Part shown: positions 1 to 12,040 of the stretch, one piece after another
How the letters are laid out: each line of letters begins with the position of its first letter
Position numbering within the stretch: the stretch's first letter is position 1
DNA from: Osedax frankpressi
Taxonomy: Eukaryota; Annelida; Polychaeta; Sabellida; Siboglinidae
NCBI GenBank assembly: GCA_964035775.1
Contig: OZ038316.1
Location: 33,131,073-33,195,072, forward strand
Reading direction: 5' to 3'
Length of the DNA stretch: 64,000 nt
Notes under the pieces: model-generated
The model's input: the letters and a program-made list of their open reading frames with translations, nothing else
What the model was told of the DNA's origin: nothing
The model's database searches: none
Position numbers and translations under genes: made by a program

Positions 1-233
1 TGCAAGAGCCTGTAAACAACGTTATTGTTTTGATTTATTTCATAGTTTTCCGTTTTTGTTTGCAACGAGTAAAATTCAATTTCGATTATTAAATATAAAT
101 ATTCAAAAAGTGGGGCATAATTAAAGGATGGGTGTACGTAATACGACCCTAACCTCTATAAAATGACACACAATACTAAATCTATATATAATTCCATAAA
201 TACACATAATAGTCACAGCTTAGACCGAGTAGC

Positions 234-772
234 CTAAATAATATAGACTTAATAATATAGACTTAATAATATAGACTTAATAATATAGACTTAATAATAT
301 AGATTTAATAATATAGACTTAATAATATAGACTTAATAATATAGACTTAATAATATAGACTTAATAATATAGACTTAATAATATAGACTTAATAATATAG
401 ACTTAATAATATAGACTTAATAATATAGACTTAATAGTATAGACTTAATAATATAGACTTAATAATATAGACTTAATAATATAGACTTAATAATATAGAC
501 TTAATAATATAGACTTAATAATATAGACTTAATAATATAGACTTAATAATATAGACTTAATAATATATACTTAATAATATAGACTTAATAGTATAGACTT
601 AATAATATAGACTTAATAATATAGACTTAATAATATAGACTTAATAATATAGACTTAATAATATAGACTTAATAATATATACTTAATAATATAGACTTAA
701 TAGTATAGACTTAATAATATAGACTTAATAATATAGACTTAATAATATAGACTTAATAATATAGACTTAATA
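234..772. repeat. 14-bp tandem array (ttaataatatagac), about 38 copies
   Basis: The unit ttaataatatagac repeats with no length change: the gactt motif first lies at 246 and last at 764, exactly 37 periods of 14. The few variants are single substitutions (gtatag for atatag at 437, 591 and 703; atatac for atagac). The variant pair around 564-591 recurs 112 bp (8 units) later, which shows that blocks of several units have been duplicated. No open frame crosses it. Confidence 0.97.
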
Positions 773-1067
773 AGCAAATACAGAGCGGAGTATACTTAAT
801 TGATATACATTGTTGTAAAATTGATTATTCGGGGATATAAAGATATAAATTAATAGAATCTGATTAGCATCCTTGTGTTATGCAAATTAGTTGGCAACTA
901 TTCAATATTCTGTCGAATCAGAAGACAGCATATTTTACTTGTAGAAGATAATATGAAGATATCTATTTTTTGCGCAAAGAAAAATAAGTAATGAAATTTA
1001 AAATATAATAAAGTAAAATTTGTTTGAAAAAAAACTCTGAAAATCTCGATTACTCCCCTTTGTGTTT

Positions 1068-1070
<3 letters not shown>

Positions 1071-1148
<78 letters not shown>
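1071..1148. repeat. (TA)n microsatellite
   Basis: Nearly uninterrupted TA dinucleotides with one TG interruption near 1121. Self-complementary, so able to form a hairpin or cruciform. Confidence 0.97.
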
Positions 1149-1204
1149 CAAGGCATTGTATAAGTGGATAATAAACATGTTTATAGAATCATAAGTTTGT
1201 TTGT

Positions 1205-1520
1205 ATAGGGACACCACATCTCACACCTCACAGCACAAATAGTATGTCTTACACTGCATACCGCATACCACACACCAAATACCGCACACCTTATATCTTA
1301 CACCACACACCACACACCGCACATCTTATATCTTAAACCGCAAACCTCACACCAAAAATATCTCACCGCACACCATGCATAGCATAACATAAATCTCATA
1401 CCTAATAATATACACCCCTCACCACGCACCATATAATATATACACCTCATCTCATACCGAACATCGCACACCGCACACACTATATCCCACACCGCACACT
1501 GTGTGGCGCACACCTAACAT
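1205..1520. repeat. CA-rich degenerate simple repeat
   Basis: About 315 bp built from variations of caccgcacaccacacacc and related words (cacac, ccgcac, cataccgcac), with C on one strand and G on the other. It looks like a decayed (CA)n/(CACACCG)n tract. A 71-codon minus-strand open frame over 1298-1513 is Cys/Val/Met-rich and is only the repeat read backwards. Confidence 0.85.
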
Positions 1521-1671
1521 TTTCTAATCATAAGTTACATCCGGGAGCTTTGACGTAACATTTAATAAACGTACTGATGTTTTAGAATATATATATATTT
1601 TAAATAAGAAATTCAAACCAATTGATCTATTCTGATTCTGAAATGTCTTTCAAGAACACATACAATCTAAT

Positions 1672-1735
1672 AATTAAATAATTAAAGTAACTTTAAATAA
1701 TTAAAGATACTTTAAATAATTAAAGATACTTTAAC
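1672..1735. repeat. 19-bp tandem repeat, three copies
   Basis: ctttaaataattaaagata starts at 1691, 1710 and (partly) 1729, preceded by a diverged copy. Confidence 0.8.
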
Positions 1736-2084
1736 GCATTTTTAAAATTAAATAAAGCGGATACAATTTTAAAAAGAAAATTATAAATATGATACATTTA
1801 TAATAAAATATGATTAATCATTTATTTTATAATACACACAAAAGAAAAAAATAATCCAGGTCATTTTATATTTTATGTTATTTAATAAAATTTAACAAAT
1901 ATTTTATTTGTATTAATATATTGTGTTTATTTTGTATTTAAAATAATTATATTTATTGTATAAAATGACATCATCTGGTTTATTGTGTAGTTGTAAAAGT
2001 ATAATGTTATTATAATTGAATACATTTCCATAAAGCAACGTATTAATAATCCGTTTATTATCATAAACAGTAAATTAACTTAAG
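1736..2084. other. AT-rich intergenic sequence, nothing recognised
   Basis: Very AT-rich non-repetitive DNA without an open frame, RNA-like fold or transposon signature that I can support. Confidence 0.6.
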
Positions 2085-3340
2085 GTCCTTGGCTAAGATT
2101 CATAAATATGATCATTAAATAATATCTATGTAAAGATTATTCAGTAAGATCTTTGAATAAGGTCATTAGCTAAGATTCTAAAATAAGAACCTTAAATAAC
2201 AGTAATCTAGTTCCTTAAATAAGGTCATTGACTAAAAGTAAATACGATTCTCAACATAGATCAATGCATAAGATTATATATTAAGATCATTTGTTATATT
2301 TCTTAAATAAGAACCTTATCTAATATCATTAACTAATATCCTTAACCAGTATTCTTAATTAAATTCCTAAAAAACTTAAATAAGACATTCGACTATAATT
2401 CTTTTCTAGAATCATTAATTTAAATTCTTAACTAATAATCTTAATTAGGCTTTTTAAACTAAACCTTTAAATAGTATATTTTACCTAGATTATTAACTAC
2501 ACTATTTGGCTCAGTTTCCTGACTAATAAAATTCCCTTTAATAAAATACCCTTTAAAATAAACCCTTACAACTAAGCTATTTAAATAATATCGTTAATTA
2601 ATTTTTTTTAACTTTGATACATAATTATTAATCTTATCGAAATTACCTAACTAATATGATTAAATAAGATTATTCTATAAAATCCTTGACTATGATACTA
2701 CACTAAGATCATTAAATGATAACCTTATACTTAACTCATTAAATAAGATATTTACATAAGGTAATTATTAAGATTCTTAACTAATATCCTTAAAAAAGCT
2801 CTTTTACTAAGTTCATGACCAAGATAATTAATTAAGACCTTTAACCTATAGTCTAAACTTTAATATGATCTTTAAGTAATACTATTAACCAAGCTACTTA
2901 AAGATAGTCGTCTATGATCATGGACTAATATTATTTATTATATTATTGTCGAATCCTTGTAGATATCTTATCTTAGATCCCTAGTTAGGATACTTAAATA
3001 ATATCATTCAATACAATCTTTGACTAAGGTGATTAACTAAGATTATTACATAATACCTTTGATTAATATCTCTAATTAAGGTGATTAACTGAGGTCTTTA
3101 TGTAATAATCTAAAACAAGCTCTTAATTAATAAGATTCAATAAGAGCATTAAATAAGATCCTCGACTTAAATCACTAGCTAAGATCTTTTATTAATAGTA
3201 GACTAATACCCTTAAATAATAACATGATTTAAAATACTTAATAATAACTTTGATTAGGATCATATAATAAGATCATTAAGATGTTTAACCAAGAACATAA
3301 AATAATCACTTAATAATAGTATTAAAAGTTATAAATCTAT
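2085..3340. repeat. Decayed 13-bp tandem array (consensus near aagatcattaact)
   Basis: The stretch can be cut by eye into successive 13-mers: aaggtccttggct, aagattcataaat, atgatcattaaat, aatatctatgtaa, (one 12-mer), aagatctttgaat, aaggtcattagct, aagattctaaaat, aagaaccttaaat, and so on. Nearly every unit differs from its neighbour by several changes and some have small indels, so this is an old array of about 95 units that is no longer being homogenised. Its unit does not convincingly match the fresh 13-bp array downstream. Confidence 0.8.
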
Positions 3341-3709
3341 GACTAAATCTATAATAAATAACCATACTAACCATAAGTATAGCTTTATCTAAAATCATTA
3401 CAATAATGAGAAAAAAAAATCTCGATATATTAACTAATATGGGTTTTGAAGGGTTGTGGGATGCAAATTGAAAAATAGAAAATAATAAATATACTGATAT
3501 AAATCTGCTTTGAATTGTAATATTATTATTATTTACTATAATATGATAATATATTATATTGTATATAATATACAATAATATTATATTACATTATGGCATA
3601 ACATATATGTTTCAATAGATTTATCTTACGTTGACAAATTCTAACCAGAAATATTATTTTTATAAATACTTAAGTATAAACATAGTCTTAGATACAATTT
3701 AACTTATTT
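3341..3709. other. AT-rich spacer between two 13-bp arrays
   Basis: Non-repetitive AT-rich DNA. An 89-codon minus-strand frame (3306-3575) is Ile/Asn/Tyr-rich, matches no family I know and overlaps the end of the decayed array, so I treat it as chance. Confidence 0.5.
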
Positions 3710-5508
3710 ATAGTGTTACTTTATAGTGTTACTCTATAGTGTTACTTTATAGTGTTACTTTATAGTGTGACTTTATAGTGTTACTTTATAGTGTTACTTT
3801 ATAGTGTTACTCTATAGTGTTACTTTATAGTGTTACTTTATAGTGTGACTTTATAGTGTTATTTTATAGTATTACTTTATAGTGTTACTTTATAGTGTTA
3901 CTTTGTAATGTTACTTTATAGTATTACTTTATAGTGTTACTTTATAGTGTTACTTTATAGTGTTACTTTATAGTGTTACTTTATAGTGTTACTTTATAGT
4001 ATTACTTTATATTGTTACTTTATAGTGTTACTTTGTAATGTTACTTTATAGTGTTACTTTATAGTGTTACTTTATAGTGTTACTTTATAGTGTTACTTTA
4101 TAGTGTTACTTTATAGTGTTACTTTATAGTGTTACTTTATAGTGTTACTTTATAGTGTTACTTTATAGTGTTACTTTATAGTGTTACTTTATAGTGTTAC
4201 ATTATAGTGTTACTTTATAGTGTTACTTTATAGTGTTACTTTATAGTGTTACTTTATAGTGTTACTTTATAGTGTTACTTTATAGTGTTACTTTATAGTG
4301 TTACTTTATAGTGTTACTTTATAGTGTTACTTTATAGTGTTACTTTATAGTGTTACTTTATAGTGTTACTTTATAGTGTTACTTTATAGTGTTATTTTAT
4401 AGTATTACTTTATAGTGTTACTTTATAGTGTTACTTTATAGTGTTACTTTATAGTGTTACTCTATAGTGTTACTTTATAGTGTTACTTTATAGTGTTACT
4501 TTATAGTGTTACTTTATAGTGTTACTTTATAGTGTTACTTTATAGTGTTACTTTATAGTGTTACTTTATAGTGTTACTTTATAGTGTTACTTTATAGTGT
4601 TACTTTATAGTGTTACTTTATAGTGTTACTTTATAGTGTTACTTTATAGTGTTATTTTATAGTATTACTTTATAGTGTTACTTTATAGTGTTACTTTATA
4701 GTGTTACTTTATAGTGTTACTTTATAGTGTTACTTTATAGTGTTACTTTATAGTGTTACTTTATAGTGTTACTTTATAGTGTTACTTTATAGTGTTACTT
4801 TATAGTGTTACTTTATAGTGTTATTTTATAGTATTACTTTATAGTGTTACTTTATAGTGTTACTTTATAGTGTTACTTTATAGTGTTATTTTATAGTATT
4901 ACTTTATAGTGTTACTTTATAGTGTTACTTTATAGTGTTACTCTATAGTGTTACTCTATAGTGTTACTTTATAGTGTTACTTTATAGTGTTACTTTATAG
5001 TGTTACTTTATAGTGTTACTTTATAGTGTTACTTTATAGTGTTACTTTATAGTGTTACTTTATAGTGTTACTTTATAGTGTTACTTTATAGTGTTACTTT
5101 ATAGTGTTACTTTATAGTGTTACTTTATAGTGTTACTTTATAGTGTTACTTTATAGTGTTATTTTATAGTATTACTTTATAGTGTTACTTTATAGTGTTA
5201 CTTTATAGTGTTACTCTATAGTGTTACTTTATAGTGTTACTTTATAGTGTTACTTTATAGTGTTACTTTATAGTGTTACTTTATAGTGTTACTTTATAGT
5301 GTTACTTTATAGTGTTACTTTATAGTGTTACTTTATAGTGTTACTTTATAGTGTTACTTTATAGTGTTACTTTATAGTGTTACTTTATAGTGTTACTTTA
5401 TAGTGTTACTTTATAGTGTTACTTTATAGTGTTACTTTATAGTGTTACTTTATAGTGTTACTTTATAGTGTTACTTTATAGTGTTACTTTATAGTGTTAC
5501 TTTATAGT
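3710..5508. repeat. 13-bp tandem array (tttatagtgttac), about 138 copies
   Basis: Almost perfect tandem copies of tttatagtgttac. Variants are single substitutions: tctatagtg, tgtgac, tttgtaatg, and a linked pair in which one unit ends gttat and the next reads atagtatta. The linked pair occurs at 3858, 4391, 4651, 4820, 4885 and 5158. All spacings (533, 260, 169, 65, 273) are multiples of 13, so no unit-length change separates them. The 5' edge carries a 78-bp (6-unit) duplication around 3731-3850. The array ends abruptly in unique sequence at both sides. Confidence 0.97.
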
Positions 5509-6529
5509 ATTAAAATGCTTAGTGTCTTTTAAATAAATTACCTTTTATATAAGCAGGGCGTTAATTTTATGGCGATTGAAGTTTGACTTATAAAAATATA
5601 TAATATGAACTAATTCCGACAAATATTCATTATCATATATACATTTAAATTACGTATATTATTGGTGTTCTTGGGTGATTTTCAATAAATTGCATAGCAA
5701 CTGTGTTTTTATTAATATATTCAATAATAATCAAAATTATGTTATATGTGAGAATATATTATAGAATAAGAATTTTTTAAATATTTAAAATAATTATTTC
5801 CGAAAAATTAAACACATTTATTTATTTATTATTTCAAATCTATAAATATATTATTTGATGATTCAAAGTATACTAAAATATAGTAGCAAACATGAAATAT
5901 AGATTCAGGAATTTGATAAAAAATAAATATTATATAATAATATTTTACAAAAAAAAATGTGGTTTGAATATGGTATTATAAAAATTATATAATAACAGTC
6001 ATTTACTAAGTCATCAAATATAAATGTTATTATATAATATATATATTGTCATATATTTATATAAAATATATATTTGCAATTATTAATATTTAATATTAAT
6101 TGATTTTTGTAAAATAATATTAAAATTATTTATATAATATTCTACTTTTTCTATACCATTTGTTATATCATCAAACTTTGGTTCAAGCGTTTTATTAATA
6201 TATTTTAAAAGGACCGTAGCGCAAATAAACTTTATATGCACAAAACAAATATTGATAGCCTCAATTTTACGAACAGCGATGATATTTATAGTTAATAAAT
6301 CTCTTAAAAGGTCATTCTAGAAACCCTGGTAATATATGATAATAAATCGGCTGAATATTTATCTCCCCGGATGATTAATGATTTAATTTGTATATTAATC
6401 GCTCCTATTTTCAAACACTCTACAGTATCTGAATCACTGGTAACAACTCCAATATTATACATATTAGGTAACATAGAGAGAGAAGGAGATATACTTGGTC
6501 TTAATCGATTATATAGATACAAATGAAAA
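5509..6529. other. AT-rich intergenic DNA
   Basis: No coding or RNA feature supported. An 83-codon minus-strand frame (6304-6555) has a fairly ordinary amino-acid mix, but it abuts a plus-strand LINE remnant that reads the other way. The open minus frame is therefore best taken as antisense to transposon-derived sequence. Confidence 0.5.
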
Positions 6530-7115
6530 TGTGGACGTAAAATGAACCATGGCATAGACCTGTGTATACGAAATTACATAGTTCTTCAACACTTAAATTA
6601 TATAATTTAGTAAGGCAGACGGTATGATTTTATCATTGTTATGCAATATATATATATATATATATATACTGATCCATTAATTGATTCCCTAATATTAAAT
6701 ATGGTAATTATATAATAATATTAGATATGCAGATGACATAACCAGGTTTTCTCCTTTACTGAAGGGTTTGCAAAATTAACTCGATTGTTGTGATTTATTT
6801 TGAAAAAATATGATAATCACATTTAATTCATCAAAATCAACCATCCTACCCATACTTATAAACTGCTGCCATACGCAATGTCAATTGATAATACTTAAAC
6901 TTCACTTTCGTAGTATGTATAGTTAAAATCTCTATTAAAAGTATCTTAGTCATTTGATTTGAGGGTACTTATCCGATTCATTAAATGAAATTATATCAGA
7001 AATGTATATAAAAATTATTCCTCAAAATAACATTTCAAAGCATGCATCACCAGAGTAAACTGCTGTATTGTAAACTGCTATTTAATGAACAACTCTTTAA
7101 CATTGTTAATATGGC
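6530..7115 (+). mobile_element. LINE (non-LTR retrotransposon) reverse-transcriptase remnant
   Basis: On the plus strand 6723-6800 reads RYADDITRFSPLLKGLQN, a classic non-LTR reverse-transcriptase motif C (YADD at 6726-6737), followed by LDCCDLF and then ITFNSSKSTILP, matching the usual spacing of the family (ADD-x-LLAPS, then FN-x-xKS). Further on, 7000-7110 keeps a weak match to the SLY-x-R-x-N-x-L-x-R region that follows in such proteins. Upstream, near 6610-6640, a degraded motif B (VRQ..., compare GVRQGGVLSP) is visible, followed by AIYI. Several in-frame stops and a TA microsatellite between motifs B and C show it is dead. No endonuclease domain or 3' tail was found, so only a fragment survives. 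The clade is uncertain. Confidence 0.75.
6646..6668. repeat. (TA)n microsatellite inside the LINE remnant
   Basis: About 11 TA dinucleotides lying between the degraded motif B and motif C of the reverse-transcriptase remnant, at the point where the family normally encodes a Tyr-Ile-rich stretch (xxYIDDL). Confidence 0.9.
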
Positions 7116-8661
7116 GTATAATAATTGTTTCCTTATAGTGAATAATTAATTTAAAGTAATTTCTTTATTGTATTCGAAAAATAATATTGACAATTTTTCT
7201 AAAAAAAAATAGTAAATTAAGATATTCTCATTATTCAAGAATGATTTCAAAATGATATCCTTTGTAATATGTTTCGAAATATGGTAATAATATCTCCGTC
7301 ACACTTCTATTGAACTCTATTTATATTTAAATACATTACTCGTCCTTGTATTATATGTATCATGTTATTGTTTTTCTATATAGATCATTAAAGGTATTAC
7401 ATATAATTATATTTTAATATTCTCTGGGTCGGATATAAATAAATAAATAATTTATAATAAATATATTAAAATATATTTTCATTCATAATTTAATTCATAA
7501 TCTTGAACGAAAGATCTATTATTATTTATAAAATATTTATGATTACATAAATCTATTTTTACATTAATTGTTTATTTAGTTTTAATAAAAATTAACTATC
7601 TCAACGATATATGATTAATTTTAAATATCAAAAACAATATAATATCTAGAATATTTAAGATATATAACATTTTAAAATCGTTAAAATCTATTTTATTTGT
7701 GGAATACAGAATCACTATTATTTTAAGGGATACAGTTGTTATTAATTGTTAAAACTAAATAAAATATATATCTATCAAAATAAGCAAATTAGTTGCTAAT
7801 TAACAAAAGGTAGCTTACACCTAATACTAATAGTAATGTATGACATAAACTCTTTCACTTATATCATATATATTATATAATACATATTTTAATTATATAT
7901 ATTACTTAATATTATATTGAATCAATCAGTCAAGCTAAAGAGATTTTAAAAATAAGTTATAGTATATTCAGAAATATAAAAATAGTTTATAAAATATAAA
8001 TATATTCCATATTGTTCGGACTGTAATTCAATCATTAATGCTTTATTTACTGACGAATTATTAATAAACGAATTATATAATATATAATTATTACTAAATT
8101 AAAAATCATATAAACTATATTATTATGATTTTCAATATTGAACAGAATTATTCCAAATGAATATAAAGTAAAGCATATATATAGACCATTGCATATAATG
8201 TATTAGTTTATCAATTGTTAATAATATTACAAATAAAAATGAGTGAACAATTTTATATATTGAGGGTTATAGTCAATTATTTAGTCAATAAATTAAATAA
8301 TAAGAAATACATGAAATAATGATGTAACTATAGATATTATTTAATAACTAGAGAATATATCAAAAAAGTTAATAATTAATATTTTTTTATGTATATCAAT
8401 CATTTGATTTGATATTTATTCATCATTCCATGAATATAAGTATTATAATATCTAGTAAATATTTATAAATTATTATACGATATTCTAATGATAATAATTT
8501 TTGTTATAATACATATTTATTACATTTAATTTATTTATTTTAAATTATAATATATTACATCATATTTGAATATATGGTATGGAAGATTTAATTGTATTCA
8601 AAATATTCTTACCATTAAAGATTCAAATAATATAATAGTTACTAACTAATTTATTATTAAA

Positions 8662-8662
8662 G

Positions 8663-8698
<36 letters not shown>

Positions 8699-8707
8699 AT
8701 ATATATA
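8662..8707. repeat. (TA)n microsatellite with TG interruptions
   Basis: TA dinucleotides broken by two gtatatatg-type steps. Confidence 0.92.
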
Positions 8708-8888
8708 ACTTATATTGTTATAAAATAATTATTCTTAAAATATATTTTTAAATATTTTTTATATATAATATATAACGTAATCTATAACATATTATCAATA
8801 AATACAATTATTCACATGCTAGTTTCTCTAATATGAATAAACAGTTATCAAAATAATATCTGTAGTAATAAATAAATATTATTATTTA

Positions 8889-8917
8889 CATGGGATTTTT
8901 TTGTAAAAAATCCCATG
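8889..8917. repeat. Perfect inverted repeat (hairpin), 13-bp arms
   Basis: catgggatttttt and its exact complement aaaaaatcccatg are separated by only 3 bases. The arms contain a GGGA/TCCC core that is unusual in this AT desert. Short outer matches (attattta / taaataat) extend the symmetry weakly. It may be the folded-back centre of a small foldback element. Confidence 0.85.
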
Positions 8918-10042
8918 CAATACATAAATAATAATTTTCCAATTTCTAAATCCTTAGATTTTTATTATTTATTAAATTTATATCATTATTATAAATTTAT
9001 ATTTAATTTTTTCAAAATTTAAAATTTACTTTTTTTTAAATAATAATTTCTCTTAGCTCATTTATATATCATATTTAAATGTACTATTTTATACAAAATT
9101 ACTAGAAATAGGGTGTATATATAATTTACAATATTACTATACATATATATATACCTCATAGAATAGATTTATATGTAATTATGGATGTTATTGTTTATTA
9201 GTAATTTGTGAGAAGATATAGAAACAACAAGAAAATGGATATTTGAGGAATATTGGACTTATTACAATTTATGATGATGACATTATTAATGTAATCACTA
9301 TAGCGATTATTTACTATAATATACTAATTATATTATCATCTATTTGGACATGCCTGGGTGTATATCACAAGTTAACATTGAAAACTGATCGCATGAATAT
9401 ATCTATTATTTGAATACATTGATACTCGATTGTAGATTCATTGATACAACAAATATTAGTTGTTTCAACCAATTTAGAATATATTATACAGTTTTTATAA
9501 AAAGTTTTAATGATGCATTTGTCGAGTGGTTATTCATTTAGTTTAAATTAACTTTCCGTGTGCATGACATTTTCGTAATTCAGAAATTGTATTTTTTATA
9601 CAAAACAAAGTTTATATTAAACACATTAATAATCATCCGAACAATTTAGGTTTTTTCATTATGATCAAATATATAACATTTGTATTTCAAATATAAGAGT
9701 ATTTTAAATTAAAATATGCATATTTATGAATGTATACATTATCTAGATTACTGAAATACACTGCAACATATTTTAATTAAAATAATTATATTGCATAAAC
9801 ATCTAATTATTATAACTGTAACAAAAATAAAACCTACGACTTAAAATGTGTACATATTAAATAAACCGATAATATAATACTATGTTTTAAACTTGAAATG
9901 AATGAAAACAAACACACATATACTTATATACATATACATATACTATACAGATATGCATATACTATATATCTATTGGTAATGATACTAATTGATAAGTATC
10001 GTTAATTCTCAAGTTCTAGAAATTTATATTCAATTTATATAT

Positions 10043-10068
10043 AAATTAGAATGTATACATTCTAATTT
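10043..10068. repeat. Perfect 26-bp palindrome
   Basis: aaattagaatgta followed directly by its reverse complement tacattctaattt, with no spacer. Symmetry stops sharply at both ends. Confidence 0.9.
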
Positions 10069-10082
10069 TAACAGCTAATTAA

Positions 10083-10132
10083 ATAAGTATTTAATTTAAT
10101 GAAGTATTTAATTTAATGAAGTATTTATTGAT
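10083..10132. repeat. 17-bp tandem repeat, about three copies
   Basis: Copies of aagtatttaatttaatg in direct succession just after the 26-bp palindrome. Confidence 0.75.
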
Positions 10133-10370
10133 ATTATTGAAATAAGTGATTGTATTTTTTAGAAACGGAACTAGAATCTAATGTATAACATTCGTCTAGG
10201 TTTACATAAAATATAAAAAATATTTAAAATAATTATTTGATATTATCTTAATATCGTTTTTACATCTCATTTAGATCAATAATTTATATAGAGAATATTA
10301 ATTAATAAGTATGTTGAACTGGATAGTTTAACATAATAATATCTTTCTATTAAGGTAATATTTTATTTAG

Positions 10371-10373
<3 letters not shown>

Positions 10374-10443
<70 letters not shown>

Positions 10444-10453
10444 TATATATATG
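10374..10453. repeat. (TA)n microsatellite with AAATA interruptions
   Basis: Three TA runs separated by aaata steps. Confidence 0.93.
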
Positions 10454-11147
10454 TGTTAGAATGCATTATATAATTTGATAAGTTGATTTCATGTTCTTAT
10501 TTTTTTTAACATATAATAAAAATGAAAATATCTTTATTGTTGTTTAAATATTTGTTTAACATTTCTTATTTAAAATAATGATATAAAATTATATAGTAAT
10601 TGAGTCAAATGGTTTCTTGGGTTGTATACATTTCTATATTATTTGTTATTATCGTTATATTGTGAATGTTAATTATTATAACCTTCTTATACAGTTGTGT
10701 TATTCACTAATATTATATTAATTATTATTATCGAAATATTTTTATATCAACTATTTAATCTGTCGACAATAACTTGTAAGATATTATCATTATTCTATAA
10801 TATTTGGAATATTATGAATGTATTGAGTAACATGCTTCTTTAGATTTATATTAATAACATAATATATGTTGATATTATTATATTAATTATTATTATTACT
10901 AATAACAAAAAAAAATGTACCGATAATATAGGTTGTTATAAATAAAGTCAAAAGGAAATATTTGGATATTGATTTATCATATATATATACACTACTACAT
11001 AGCTGCAATACAGCTAAAAGAAACAATCAGACCGGCATTAATTACGAAGTTGTCTTAAATTAATTTATATCCGTTAATAATAACGGTATACTTTATACAC
11101 ATATATAATATTATACTATTAAAACGAATGCTTCATTCGATTTCAAA

Positions 11148-11159
11148 AAATAGGTATAC

Positions 11160-11211
<52 letters not shown>

Positions 11212-11223
11212 GTATACCTATTT
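11148..11223. repeat. Perfect 76-bp palindrome around a (TA)25 core
   Basis: aaataggtatacg (11148-11160), then 25 TA dinucleotides (11161-11210), then the exact complement cgtatacctattt (11211-11223). The arms are non-TA sequence and match without a mismatch, so this is more than a plain microsatellite. It is a strong candidate for cruciform extrusion. Confidence 0.95.
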
Positions 11224-12040
11224 CATTCGGATATATACAAACATATGTATATGTCCTATGAAAATATCGATATCTTAATCAAAAAAAAATGGCGTCGATA
11301 ATTTTATAATCCGGAGAAGCAAGAAAGTATGGAAAATGTTTATTGATAAACACTTGAATAAGCTAATGTCTACAACTATGGTCAATGACAGTATGTAATG
11401 GCAAATAACAAAACTAGATCTACTTCTAACTAAAAACTTTAATAAATCTCCTGATAAATCTTGTCGTAATTGCTCAAACAGATAATCATATACTTATTTC
11501 CTATCCATGCGAGACGCTTACATAATAATATACGATCATTCATGATCAAGTATTCAACTATAATTACTCCATAGTTCAAACCATACTTAGAGAGTATTTG
11601 ATCGAGAACGAGTAACGGTAATATTCAGATTTAACTCGATAGTATTATCTAATATTGCGTAATGTAGATATTGCAATAACGTATAATAACAAAAAATACG
11701 TAGATTCCGAAAGAAAAATCAAATATAATAGTAATGTCCTTCCTGTTAAAATATGTTCACTGAATTTTCAGAATCTTGGAAACGACGAATTAATAAGACG
11801 TTTAGGAGTATATAGAACAATAGAAAATATTAAAATCTAAGAGGAACAATTATATCAAACGTGAAAATATTGAACAGTTTCTTCTCCAGGTGACCAACAT
11901 TATTACGATTTTGAAGGTATATTACAATATTTATTTTGTAAAAATAGAAATATCTTTTAGATTATTAAAATGTAAATTTATATAATAAATATATCAATTA
12001 ATAAATATATTTTATTAAAATATATTCGCCGGAAACTTAC
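11224..12040. other. Less AT-rich stretch with broken open frames, origin unknown
   Basis: Base composition is more even than in the desert to the left. A plus-strand frame without ATG at 11655-11840 has an ordinary amino-acid mix (starts RNVDIAITYNNKKY, ends RTIENIKI) and could be a decayed exon or transposon piece. I recognise no family. At 11877-11918 there is a pyrimidine tract ending in cag, a 27-base open block (11890-11916) and gtatat, the layout of a plus-strand microexon, but this is easily chance. Confidence 0.35.

Larger units (their letters stand above)
7116..11147. other. AT-rich desert, about 4 kb
   Basis: Extremely AT-rich sequence with short homopolymer and TA runs, no open frame above background and no transposon that I recognise apart from the palindromes and microsatellites listed separately inside it. 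Confidence 0.65.

Noticed and set aside
1298-1513. 71-codon minus-strand frame
   Set aside because: Cys/Val/Met-rich reading of the CA-rich simple repeat.
6304-6555. 83-codon minus-strand frame
   Set aside because: Neighbouring and partly overlapping a plus-strand LINE remnant; no family match. Kept only as a remark.
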